From: CAWULT01 sp963923455
Lineage (GTDB): Bacteria > Acidobacteriota > Vicinamibacteria > Vicinamibacterales > UBA2999
Direction: 5' to 3'
Assembly (NCBI GenBank): GCA_963923455.1
Contig: CAWULT010000023.1
Location: 1 to 49,000 of the forward strand
Length of the DNA stretch: 49,000 nucleotides
Shown here: positions 26,969-34,919 of the stretch, one piece after another
How positions within the stretch are numbered: the stretch's first letter is position 1
How the letters are laid out: each line of letters starts with the position of its first letter
The notes under the pieces: generated by a model
What the model was told of the DNA's origin: nothing
Database searches by the model: none
What the model saw: the letters and a program-made list of their open reading frames with translations, nothing else
Translations under genes and position numbers: made by a program

Positions 26969-27766
26969 ATGCCGGCGCCCCCTTCGCCTCGGCCGCCCAG
27001 CCTCAGCTTCTTCTTTCCCGCCTACAACGACGCCGGAACGATTGCCAGCCTCGTGATACAGGCGGTGCAGGTGGCCCAGCGCCTGACGACGGATTTCGAG
27101 GTCATCGTCGTCAACGACGGAAGCGCCGACGCCACGGGGCAGATCGCCGACGAGCTGGCCAAGACGTATCCCGAGGTGCGGGTCGTCCATCACCCGGTCA
27201 ACCGGGGCTACGGCGGCGCCCTGCGCACCGGTTTCGCCACGGCCACGAAGGACCTGGTCGGCTACACCGACGGCGACGCGCAGTACGACCCGCTGGAGCT
27301 CGAAATCCTCTGGAAACGGCTGACCGACGACGTCGACATGGTCACCGGCTACAAGATCCGCCGGTCCGACCCGCTGCACCGCGTCGTCATCGGCCGGGTC
27401 TACCACCACACCGTGAAGCTGATGTTCGGCCTCCGCGTCCGCGACGTCGACTGCGACTTCCGCCTGATGCGGCGCGAGATGTTCTCGCGCTTCCGGCTCG
27501 AGCGCGACACGGGCGTCATCTGCCTCGAGATGATGCGCAAGATCCAGGACGCCGGCTTCCGTGTGGTCGAGGTGCCCGTGCACCACTACCACCGGACGCA
27601 CGGGCGCTCGCAGTTCTTCAACGTCCGCCGCGTCTTCTGGACGGGCGTCGACGTGCTGAAGCTGTGGTTCCAGCTCGTGGTGCTGGGGCGGGGCCGGCAG
27701 AACACGCCGGTGCTGTTCAAGAACCCGACGCTCGGCGGTTCGGCGCCGCCCGAGCGGCGGCCGTGA
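26969..27766 (+). CDS. Glycosyltransferase family 2 protein
   Basis: The protein has 265 residues with a GT-A fold. SFFFPAYNDAGTIASLV (about 11-27), VIVVNDGSADAT (about 46-57), HPVNRGYGGALRTGF, then the metal-binding YTDGDAQYDP (about 95-104) are the usual GT2 motifs. The C-terminal HRTHGRSQFFNVRRVFWTGVDVLKLW is common in GT2 enzymes that act on polyprenyl-phosphate. The ATG at 26969 is preferred over an open upstream extension since a promoter ends just before it. The stop overlaps the next gene's GTG (GTGA). The acceptor is unknown. Confidence 0.87.
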   Translation: MPAPPSPRPPSLSFFFPAYNDAGTIASLVIQAVQVAQRLTTDFEVIVVNDGSADATGQIADELAKTYPEVRVVHHPVNRGYGGALRTGFATATKDLVGYTDGDAQYDPLELEILWKRLTDDVDMVTGYKIRRSDPLHRVVIGRVYHHTVKLMFGLRVRDVDCDFRLMRREMFSRFRLERDTGVICLEMMRKIQDAGFRVVEVPVHHYHRTHGRSQFFNVRRVFWTGVDVLKLWFQLVVLGRGRQNTPVLFKNPTLGGSAPPERRP

Positions 27767-28806
27767 CGGCGGCGGCGGCCGGCGCCCCGGCCCATCTCGC
27801 CTACTACCAGGGCCGGCACGTGATGATCACGGGCGGCCTCGGCTTCATCGGCAGCAACCTGGCGCACCGGCTGGTCGAGCTCGGCGCGCGCGTCCTGCTG
27901 GTCGACTCGCTGATTCCCGACTACGGCGGGAACCTCTTCAACGTGCGCGACATCGAGGACCGCGTCCGCATCAACATCGCGGACATCCGCGTGCAGCACA
28001 CGATGAGCGCGCTCGTGACGGGCTGCGACGTGATCTTCAACCTGGCCGGGCAGGTGAGTCACATCGACAGCATGGAGAACCCGTACGCGGACCTCGAGAT
28101 CAACTGCCGCGGCCAGCTCTCGCTGCTCGAAGCCTGCCGCCGGGACAACCCGTCGGCCAAGGTGGTCTACGCCGGCACGCGTCAGGTGTACGGGCGTCCG
28201 GACTTCCTGCCGGTCAGCGAAGTGCATCTCGTGCGGCCGACCGACGTGAACGGCATCAACAAGGCGGCCGGCGAGCAGTACCACCTCGTCTACAACAACG
28301 TCTTCGGCGTCCGCGCCTGCTCGCTGCGCCTGACCAACGTCTACGGCCCCCGGCAGCTCCTCAAGCACAACCGACAGGGCTTCGTGGCCTGGTTCATCCG
28401 GCAGGTCATCGAGGACGGCGAGATCCAGATCTTCGGCGACGGCCGCCAGGTGCGCGACTTCGTCTACGTGGACGACGCCGTCGACGCCTTCCTCCGGGCG
28501 GGCGCGAGTGACGAACCGAACGGCATGGTGCTCAACGTGGGCGGCGCGGAGCCGATCTCGCACGTCGCGCTGGCCGAGCTGATGGTGTCGGTGGCCGGCA
28601 CCGGCCGCTATCGCCTCGCCCCGTGGCCGCCGGAGAAGAAGGCGATCGACATCGGCGACTTCAGCACCGACTCGTCGCTCATCGCACACACGCTCGGCTG
28701 GCGGCCCACCACGCCGCTGCGGGAAGGCCTGGCGCGGACCTTTGCCTTCTACCGCGCGCACTGGCCGCACTACGTGCCCCAGTCCGACGGCGTCCGCGCG
28801 TCGTGA
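27763..28806 (+). CDS. Extended SDR, NAD-dependent sugar-nucleotide epimerase/dehydratase family, atypical active site
   Basis: The protein has 347 residues. The Rossmann motif ITGGLGFIGSN (22-32) binds NAD(P). The usual catalytic YxxxK is not seen: the region reads DVNGINKAAGE with Asn163 where Tyr is expected, and Lys167 kept. The preceding SSSxxYG region reads GTRQVYG. The C-terminal half has RLTNVYGPRQ and IFGDGRQVRDFVYVDD, typical of sugar-nucleotide SDRs. I believe a subfamily with this NGINK pattern exists, so it may be a family trait and not a defect. GTG 27763 makes a GTGA overlap with the GT2 gene; the stop overlaps the aminotransferase start the same way. Confidence 0.85.
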   Translation: MTAAAAGAPAHLAYYQGRHVMITGGLGFIGSNLAHRLVELGARVLLVDSLIPDYGGNLFNVRDIEDRVRINIADIRVQHTMSALVTGCDVIFNLAGQVSHIDSMENPYADLEINCRGQLSLLEACRRDNPSAKVVYAGTRQVYGRPDFLPVSEVHLVRPTDVNGINKAAGEQYHLVYNNVFGVRACSLRLTNVYGPRQLLKHNRQGFVAWFIRQVIEDGEIQIFGDGRQVRDFVYVDDAVDAFLRAGASDEPNGMVLNVGGAEPISHVALAELMVSVAGTGRYRLAPWPPEKKAIDIGDFSTDSSLIAHTLGWRPTTPLREGLARTFAFYRAHWPHYVPQSDGVRAS

Positions 28807-29912
28807 CCACTCCCCCCGCCGTCCCCTTCGTCGACCTTCGCCCGGGCGAGGACGAGGCCGAGGTCCGCAACGCCATCGAGCGCGTCCTCAGGCGCGGCTG
28901 GTTCGTGCTGGGCCCCGAGGTGGAGGCGTTCGAGGCCGAGTTCGCCGCGGCCTGCGGCGCGCGCTTCGCGGTGGGCGTGGCCAACGGCACCGACGCGATC
29001 GCCCTGGCGCTGCGCGCGGCCGGGATACGCGCGGGTGACGAGGTGCTCGTGCCGGCGGTCACGGCGGCCTTCACCGGCCTCGCGGTCGTCATGGCCGGCG
29101 CCGCGCCGGTCGTCGTCGACGTGGAGCCCGGCACGCTGACGATCGACGTCGACGCCTGCGCCGCCGCCATCACGCCGCGGACGCGGGCCATCGTCCCGGT
29201 GCACCTGTACGGCCAGCCCGCCGACGGCGACGCCGTGCAGGCGCTGGCGGACCGGCACGGGCTGGCCGTCGTCGAGGACTGCGCGCAGGCGCACCTGGCC
29301 ACCGACCGGGGCCGGCCCGTCGGCACGCGCGGCGTCGCCGGCACGTTCAGCTTCTACCCGACCAAGAACCTCGGCGCGTTGGGCGACGGCGGCGCGGTGA
29401 TCACCAGCGACCCGGCGCTCGCCGACCGGCTGCGGCGGCTGCGCAACGGCGGCCAGCGCGAACGCTACCTGCACGAAGAGGCCGGCGTGAACAGCCGGCT
29501 CGACGAACTGCAGGCGGCCGTGCTGCGGGCGCGGCTGCCGCGGCTGGCCGGCCTGACGGCACGGCGGCGGGCGCTGGCCGCCGAGTACCGGGCCAGGCTC
29601 GATCCGTCGGTGACGCCCATCCCCGAGCGGGATCCCGGGCACGTCTACCACCTCTTCCCGGTCCGGACCGCCCGGCGCGACGCGCTGCGGGCGCACCTGC
29701 GCGCCGCCGGAGTGGAGACCCTGGTGCATTACCCGGTGCCGCTCTCGTCGCAGCCCGCATTTCGGCCATACTCGCCTGGACCCTGCCCGGTCGCCGACAG
29801 GGCCTGCGGCGAACTGCTGTCGCTGCCGCTGTACCCTGGCATGGGCGTCGCCGACGTCGCGCGCGTGGCCGACGCGGTGAACGCATTCGAGAAAGGACAG
29901 ACGATCGCGTGA
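28803..29912 (+). CDS. DegT/DnrJ/EryC1/StrS-family sugar aminotransferase
   Basis: This PLP-dependent enzyme has 369 residues. The N-terminus PFVDLRPGEDE (8-18), GVANGTDAIALAL (58-70), the acid loop VVEDCAQAH (156-164) and the PLP lysine in SFYPTKNLGALGDGG (K188) are diagnostic. Family members transaminate keto-sugar nucleotides to amino sugars, or are closely related dehydratases; K188 supports aminotransferase. Flanked by two SDR sugar-nucleotide enzymes, it likely takes part in making an amino-deoxy sugar for a surface glycan. GTG 28803 overlaps the previous stop (GTGA); the stop overlaps the following GTG similarly. Confidence 0.92.
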   Translation: MTTPPAVPFVDLRPGEDEAEVRNAIERVLRRGWFVLGPEVEAFEAEFAAACGARFAVGVANGTDAIALALRAAGIRAGDEVLVPAVTAAFTGLAVVMAGAAPVVVDVEPGTLTIDVDACAAAITPRTRAIVPVHLYGQPADGDAVQALADRHGLAVVEDCAQAHLATDRGRPVGTRGVAGTFSFYPTKNLGALGDGGAVITSDPALADRLRRLRNGGQRERYLHEEAGVNSRLDELQAAVLRARLPRLAGLTARRRALAAEYRARLDPSVTPIPERDPGHVYHLFPVRTARRDALRAHLRAAGVETLVHYPVPLSSQPAFRPYSPGPCPVADRACGELLSLPLYPGMGVADVARVADAVNAFEKGQTIA

Positions 29913-30871
29913 AGGCTCTGATTACCGGCGGCGCCGGCTTCATCGGTTCCCACCTGGCCGAGCGCCTCCTCCAACTGGGCCACGACGTGCAGGTGCTCGA
30001 CAACCTGTCGACGGGCTCGATCGACAACATCGCGCACCTGAAGGGGCAGCGCGGCTTCTCCTACGCGATCGACACGGTCACCAACGAGCCCCTCCTCGCG
30101 GAGATGATCGACCGGACCGACGTGGTGTTCCATCTCGCTGCGGCGGTCGGCGTGAAGCTGATCGTCGAGCAGCCGGTGCACACGATCGAGACCAACGTGC
30201 ACGGCACCGAGGTGGTGCTGAAGCTCGCCAACAAGAAGAAGAAGCTCGTCGTGATCGCGTCGACGTCGGAGGTGTACGGCAAGAGCACCGATGTCCCGTT
30301 CCGCGAGACCGCCGATCTCGTGCTGGGCGCGACGGTGAAGCACCGCTGGGCCTACGCGTGCAGCAAGGCGCTCGACGAGTTCCTGGCCCTCGCGTACTGG
30401 AAGGAGCGCAAGCTCCCGGTGGTGATCGTCCGGCTGTTCAACACGGTCGGGCCCCGCCAGACCGGCCAGTACGGGATGGTGCTGCCCACGTTCGTCCGGC
30501 AGGCCCTCGCCGGGCAGCCGATCACGGTGTTCGGCGACGGCACCCAGTCGCGCAGCTTCACCTACGTCGCCGACGTCGTCGGGGCGCTCGTCGCCCTCGC
30601 GCAGGAGCCGCGCGCCGTCGGCGAGGTGTTCAACATCGGCAACGTCGAGGAAGTGAGCATCGGCGAACTGGCGCGGCGCGTGAAGGCGATGACCGGCAGC
30701 AGCTCGCCGATCCAGTACATCGCCTACGACGACGCCTACGAAGCGGGCTTCGAGGACATGCCCCGCCGGGTGCCGGACATCGCGAAGATCCGTGGCCTCA
30801 TCGGCTTCGAGCCCCAGCTCGGGCTCGACGACATCATCCGGCAGGTCGTCGAGTACATGCGCGGGCGGTAG
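29909..30871 (+). CDS. NAD-dependent sugar-nucleotide epimerase/decarboxylase (UDP-glucose 4-epimerase or UDP-glucuronate decarboxylase-like)
   Basis: The protein has 320 residues. The NAD-binding GGAGFIGSHL (7-16), the STSEVYG segment (118-124) and an intact catalytic YACSK (Y149, K153) are seen, followed by RLFNTVGPRQTGQYGMVLPTF and VFGDGTQSRSFTYVADV. These fit UDP-hexose epimerases and UDP-glucuronate decarboxylases; the two cannot be split by eye. The start is GTG 29909, in a GTGA overlap with the aminotransferase. It is the last gene of this tight operon, followed by a 148-base gap with a new promoter. Confidence 0.9.
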   Translation: MKALITGGAGFIGSHLAERLLQLGHDVQVLDNLSTGSIDNIAHLKGQRGFSYAIDTVTNEPLLAEMIDRTDVVFHLAAAVGVKLIVEQPVHTIETNVHGTEVVLKLANKKKKLVVIASTSEVYGKSTDVPFRETADLVLGATVKHRWAYACSKALDEFLALAYWKERKLPVVIVRLFNTVGPRQTGQYGMVLPTFVRQALAGQPITVFGDGTQSRSFTYVADVVGALVALAQEPRAVGEVFNIGNVEEVSIGELARRVKAMTGSSSPIQYIAYDDAYEAGFEDMPRRVPDIAKIRGLIGFEPQLGLDDIIRQVVEYMRGR

Positions 30872-30944
30872 GGCGTCCGGAGGGCCCCCGGGGAACCGGC
30901 CCGGTGCCATTTCTGCGCGCCGTGTCCCTCGTCCCCGGCCGGAA

Positions 30945-30974
30945 TTGGGGGCCCGCCGGCCGGAGCCGTATACT
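30945..30974 (+). promoter_or_regulatory. Promoter upstream of the STN-like gene
   Basis: TTGGGG (30945-30950) and TATACT (30969-30974) are 18 bases apart. A leader of about 40 bases follows, with a GAGGGAG ribosome site (31005-31011) nine bases before ATG 31020. Confidence 0.6.
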
Positions 30975-31019
30975 GGCGGCATCCCCCGTCCGACATCAGT
31001 CCGTGAGGGAGCTTCACCC

Positions 31020-31697
31020 ATGCGCCTGCCTGCCACGCTGATCGCCGCCGCGCTCGTCTGCGGCGCGGCGCCTGCCGCCGCCCAGACGGTCAAGATCGAG
31101 TTCAACAACGGCCGGGTCAACCTGGCTGCCGAGAACGCTCCGCTGCGGACCATCCTCAGCGAGTGGGCGCGGCGCGGCGGCACGAGCATCGTCAACGGCG
31201 ACCGGGTGACCGGCGCACCCGTCACGCTCGAGTTGACGAGCGTTCCCGAACAACAGGCCATCGAAATCCTGCTGCGCGGCGTCGCCGGCTACATGATCGG
31301 CTGGCGCGAGTCGGGCCCAGAGGTGCCGACGTCGTCGGCGTTCGACCGGCTCATGATCCTGCCGACCAGCACGGTCGTCCGCACCGCCACGCCACCGCCG
31401 ACCCCTCCGGCGGCGGCCCCCGTGCCGGCTCCGATCGGGGGCCTGCCGCCCGCCCAGTTCCGGCAGCCCCGGGAGGACGGCCCCGACGGCGTGGATGCAG
31501 ACACCGAGTCCGGAATCGGCCGGGCGAACGCGGCGGCGCGCGTGCGCGATCAGGTGGGCCGGCCCGACCCCGTGCCCGTGGACGACCCCGAGATCGAGAC
31601 GGTGCCGACTCCGTTCGGAGGCGTGCCGACGACACAGCGGCCGGGGGTGATCGCCCCGGCGGCACCGCGACGGCCCAACGCGCAGCCGAACCCCTAG
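31020..31697 (+). CDS. Secreted protein with STN-like (secretin/TonB short N-terminal) domain
   Basis: The protein has 225 residues. A clear signal peptide (1-22, cut after AAAQ) is followed by a domain of about 75 residues (IEFNNGRVNLAAENAPLRTILSEWARRGGTSIVNGDRV...ALEILLRGV pattern) that resembles the STN domain found at the N-terminus of secretins such as PilQ and of TonB-dependent receptors. The rest is Pro/Ala-rich and looks disordered (about 118-225), with no secretin barrel. It is thus either a stand-alone periplasmic partner or a degenerate form. The start is supported by its ribosome site and promoter. The role is unknown. Confidence 0.75.
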   Translation: MRLPATLIAAALVCGAAPAAAQTVKIEFNNGRVNLAAENAPLRTILSEWARRGGTSIVNGDRVTGAPVTLELTSVPEQQAIEILLRGVAGYMIGWRESGPEVPTSSAFDRLMILPTSTVVRTATPPPTPPAAAPVPAPIGGLPPAQFRQPREDGPDGVDADTESGIGRANAAARVRDQVGRPDPVPVDDPEIETVPTPFGGVPTTQRPGVIAPAAPRRPNAQPNP

Positions 31698-31780
31698 CCC
31701 GCCGGCGTCGGCGCCGGAGCACACGGCACCGGGGCTTCGAAACAGGCGCGGCAGGGCCGGGGCCCCCGGAACGCCCGACG

Positions 31781-31786
31781 TAGAAT
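31781..31786 (+). promoter_or_regulatory. Possible -10 box before the GNAT gene
   Basis: TAGAAT, one base off consensus, lies about 35 bases before ATG 31821. No convincing -35 is visible at the right spacing, so this is a weak call. Confidence 0.35.
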
Positions 31787-31820
31787 AGGGCGTCCCACGC
31801 GCCACGAAGCTCAGGGCTCC

Positions 31821-32879
31821 ATGTCAGAGATCGACCGTTTCAGACCCGAAGACCGCCGCGGCGTCGAGATGCTGTACCGGCGCACGCACGGTGCCGATGC
31901 GGCCGACGCGCAGCGGCTGCGGTGGGACTGGCAGCACCGGCGCAATCCGTACAACCCGTCCGGCCTGCCCGGCATCTGGGTGGCGCGCGAGGGGCCGACC
32001 GTCGTCGGCCACTACCCGACGACGCCGGTCACGGTGTCGCTCAAGGGCATCGAGATCGACGGGGCGTGGGGCACCGGGGCCTTCGTGGCCCCGGAGCGCG
32101 GCTCGCAGGGCCTGGACGAACAGCTCGTGCGCACGTGGGACCGCCATAGCGGCGCGACCCTGGCACTCGGCCTCAGCGAGGAGTCGAGCGCCCTCCTGCG
32201 GCGGCTCCGCTTCCCCGAGCCGCAGCCCGTGCCGTGCCTCGTCAAGCCCCTCACCCGGCGGGCGCTGCGGTTGCCGAACTGGCCGACGCCCATCAACCGG
32301 CTCGTGTCGGCCCTGCTGTACCCGTTCGTGCAGGTGGTGAGCCGGTCGCGCCCGTTGCGCGCCGAATGCGAACCGATTCGCCGATTCGACGCCTCGTTCA
32401 CGGCGCTCTGGGAACGGCTCGCCCCCCATTTCGCACTGGCCATCCGGCGCGACGCGGCGTACCTCAACTGGCGCTACGTCGAACCGCCGGACGTCCGGTA
32501 TTCGCTGGTTGCGCTGAAACGCAACGGCGAGGTCCACGGCTACGCCGTGTACCGCCACCGGTACGAACCGCTCGGCCGCGTGACGATGCTCGTGGACTTC
32601 CTGGTGCACCCCGACGACGTGTCTGGCCTGAAGACGCTGCTGCGCTGGGTGGACCGTGCAGCACGGGCCGAGGACACCGACAAGGTGCGGTGCTACGTGA
32701 TGCACGGCGCCTTCCGGCGCGTGCTCCGGCGCAATGGGTACTTCGGCGTGAAGTCGGATCTGGCCATGACCGTCAAGATCAACGCCGTCCAGGTGCCCAA
32801 GGGCTTCTACCAGGACACCGAGGAGTGGCACGTCACCAACGGCGACTCCGAACGCGATCACGCACTGAGCAGCATATGA
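31821..32879 (+). CDS. GNAT-superfamily N-acyltransferase
   Basis: The protein has 352 residues. The N-terminal region (RFRPEDRRGVEMLYRRT, then GIWVAREGPTVVGHYPTTPVTVSLKG) and the acceptor-domain pattern GTGAFVAPERGSQGLDEQLVRTW (about 79-100) match a GNAT fold of a longer type found in exopolysaccharide and surface-glycan loci. A second GNAT-like part is in the C-terminal half (LNWRYVEPPDVRYSLVALKRNGEVHGYAVYR). It may acylate an amino sugar made by the nearby aminotransferase, but only context suggests this. The stop overlaps the next ATG (ATGA), so it is coupled to the YqeY-like gene. Confidence 0.75.
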   Translation: MSEIDRFRPEDRRGVEMLYRRTHGADAADAQRLRWDWQHRRNPYNPSGLPGIWVAREGPTVVGHYPTTPVTVSLKGIEIDGAWGTGAFVAPERGSQGLDEQLVRTWDRHSGATLALGLSEESSALLRRLRFPEPQPVPCLVKPLTRRALRLPNWPTPINRLVSALLYPFVQVVSRSRPLRAECEPIRRFDASFTALWERLAPHFALAIRRDAAYLNWRYVEPPDVRYSLVALKRNGEVHGYAVYRHRYEPLGRVTMLVDFLVHPDDVSGLKTLLRWVDRAARAEDTDKVRCYVMHGAFRRVLRRNGYFGVKSDLAMTVKINAVQVPKGFYQDTEEWHVTNGDSERDHALSSI

Positions 32880-33325
32880 CTCTGAACGAGCAGGTGAACC
32901 AGGACATCACGGCCGCGATGAAGGCGCGCGATCAGGCGCGGCTCTCGGCCCTGCGGAATCTGAAGACCGCCATCACGAACAGGAGCGTCGAGAAGGGCCG
33001 CGACCTCGACGACGCCGAGGTGCTCGCGGTGGTGTCGTCGCTGGCCAAGCAGCGCCGCGACTCGATCGAGCAGTTCGCCAACGCCGGCCGGCACGACCTG
33101 GTCGCGAAGGAGACCGGCGACCTGGCCGTGCTGCAGGGCTACCTGCCGGCGGCGGCAACGCCGGAGGAGATCGACGCGGCCGTCGCGGCGGCCATCGCCG
33201 AGACCGGCGCCGCCTCGCCCAAGGACATGGGCAAGGTGATGAAGGCCGTGATGCCGAAGCTCGCCGGCAAGTCCGCCGACGGCAAGGCCGTCAACGAAGC
33301 CGTCCGCCGCAAGCTGGGTGCCTGA
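32876..33325 (+). CDS. GatB/YqeY domain protein
   Basis: The protein has 149 residues, the usual size for YqeY. The helical N-terminal half (LNEQVNQDITAAMKARDQARLSALRNLKTAI) and the tail with GKVMKAVMPKLAGKSADGKAVNEAVRRKL match the family, which shares a tRNA-binding-like tail with GatB. It may influence tRNA-dependent amidation or RNA binding; function in the cell is not settled. ATG 32876 is in an ATGA overlap with the GNAT gene, and its end overlaps murJ by eight bases. Confidence 0.93.
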   Translation: MTLNEQVNQDITAAMKARDQARLSALRNLKTAITNRSVEKGRDLDDAEVLAVVSSLAKQRRDSIEQFANAGRHDLVAKETGDLAVLQGYLPAAATPEEIDAAVAAAIAETGAASPKDMGKVMKAVMPKLAGKSADGKAVNEAVRRKLGA

Positions 33326-34919
33326 CACCACGCCGTCGCAGCACATCGCGCGCTCGGCCGCCTCGGCCGGCGCCGCGACGATGACGAGCCGCATCCTGGG
33401 CCTGGCGCGCGAGCAGGTCCTGGCGGCGCTCTTCGGCGCCGGGAGCGCCATGGACGCCTACAACGTGGCGTTCCGCATCCCCAACCTGCTGCGGGACCTG
33501 TTCGCCGAGGGCGCGATGAGCGCCGCCTTCGTCCCCACGTTCACGAAGCACCTGACGACCGAGGGCCGCCCCTCGGCCTGGCGCCTGGGCAACAACGTCG
33601 TCAATGCCCTGGCCCTGGTGACCGGCGTGCTGGTGCTGCTCGGGATCGTCTTCGCGGAGCCGCTGGTGCGGCTGCTCGCCGACCAGGACTTCACCGACAC
33701 GCCCGGACAGCTCGCGCTGACCGTCCAGCTCGCCCGCATCATGCTGCCCTCGCTCGTCTGCATCGCGCTGGCCGCGGCGCTGATGGGCATGCTGAACTCG
33801 GTGCAGCATTTCTTCGTGCCGGCGCTGTCGCCGGCGATGTTCAACGTCGTCACCATCGTCTGCGCGTTCGCGCTGGTGCCGCTGATGCCCGGCCTCGGGC
33901 TCGAGCCCATCACCGCCATCGCGATCGGGACGCTCCTCGGCGGCGTCGCCCAGCTCGCGCTGCAGTGGCCGACGCTGCGGGCCGAGGGCTTCCAGTACCG
34001 GCCGGCGCTCGACTGGCGCGACCCCGGGCTCCGGCGCGTGCTGGTGCTGATGGGGCCCGGGACGATCGGCCTCGCCGCCACGCAGGTCAACGTCCTCGTC
34101 AACACGGCGCTCGCGACGGGCCAGGGCACCGGCGCCGTGTCGTGGCTCAACTACGCGTTCCGGCTGATGTACTTCCCCATCGGCCTGTTCGGCGTGTCGA
34201 TCGCCACGGCAGTGCTGCCGGCGGTGTCGCGGCAGGTGGCCGCCAGGGACGACACCGGCGTCCGCGACACCATCTCGAACGGCCTGTCGCTGATGCTGAT
34301 GCTGAACATCCCGGCCACCGTCGGGCTGATGGCGCTGGCCTCGCCGATCATCCGCGTGATCTTCGAGCGCGGCCGCTTCACCGCCGCCGACACGGCGGCC
34401 ACGGCCGCCGCCCTCCAGTTCTACGCGGTGGGCCTCGTCGGCTATTCCGTGGTCCGCATCGCCTCACCCACCTTCTACGCCCTCGGGCGCAACCGGACGC
34501 CGGTGACGGTGAGCATGATCACCGTGCTGGTCAACGCCGCGCTCAACGTGGCGCTGGCGCACCTGATCGGCTTCCGCGGCCTGGCGCTCGGCACCTCGAT
34601 CGCGGCCCTGTTCAACGCCACGGCCCTGCTGGTGCTGCTGCACCGGCACCTCGGCGGCCTGAACGACGCGCGGCTGGCGGGCTCCCTCGCGCGGATTCTG
34701 CTCGCCTCGGCCGTGATGGGCGCCGCCGTGGCAGGACTCGACCGCGTGCTCGTGACGGCCTGGCCCGGGAACGGCCTCGTGCCGCAGGTGGCACGCCTGA
34801 CCGTCGACATCGGCGCCGCGCTGGGGGTGCTCGCGGCGGCCGCCTGGCTGCTCCGCATCCGCGAGTTCCACGACGGCCTGGCGCTCGTGACCCGTCGCCT
34901 CCGGCGCGCACGCGCATGA
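33318..34919 (+). CDS. murJ: Lipid II flippase MurJ (MviN)
   Basis: This membrane protein of the MOP superfamily moves lipid II across the inner membrane. It has 533 residues and about 14 helices, the normal size. The conserved first segments TMTSRILGLAREQVLAALFGAGSAMDAYNVAFRIPNLLRDLFAEGAMSAAFVP (about 21-73) are almost diagnostic. The GTG start at 33318 overlaps the YqeY gene by eight bases; its stop overlaps the MFS gene (ATGA). It lies away from the dcw cluster but completes the lipid II pathway whose other enzymes are in this window. Confidence 0.97.
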   Translation: MPDTTPSQHIARSAASAGAATMTSRILGLAREQVLAALFGAGSAMDAYNVAFRIPNLLRDLFAEGAMSAAFVPTFTKHLTTEGRPSAWRLGNNVVNALALVTGVLVLLGIVFAEPLVRLLADQDFTDTPGQLALTVQLARIMLPSLVCIALAAALMGMLNSVQHFFVPALSPAMFNVVTIVCAFALVPLMPGLGLEPITAIAIGTLLGGVAQLALQWPTLRAEGFQYRPALDWRDPGLRRVLVLMGPGTIGLAATQVNVLVNTALATGQGTGAVSWLNYAFRLMYFPIGLFGVSIATAVLPAVSRQVAARDDTGVRDTISNGLSLMLMLNIPATVGLMALASPIIRVIFERGRFTAADTAATAAALQFYAVGLVGYSVVRIASPTFYALGRNRTPVTVSMITVLVNAALNVALAHLIGFRGLALGTSIAALFNATALLVLLHRHLGGLNDARLAGSLARILLASAVMGAAVAGLDRVLVTAWPGNGLVPQVARLTVDIGAALGVLAAAAWLLRIREFHDGLALVTRRLRRARA

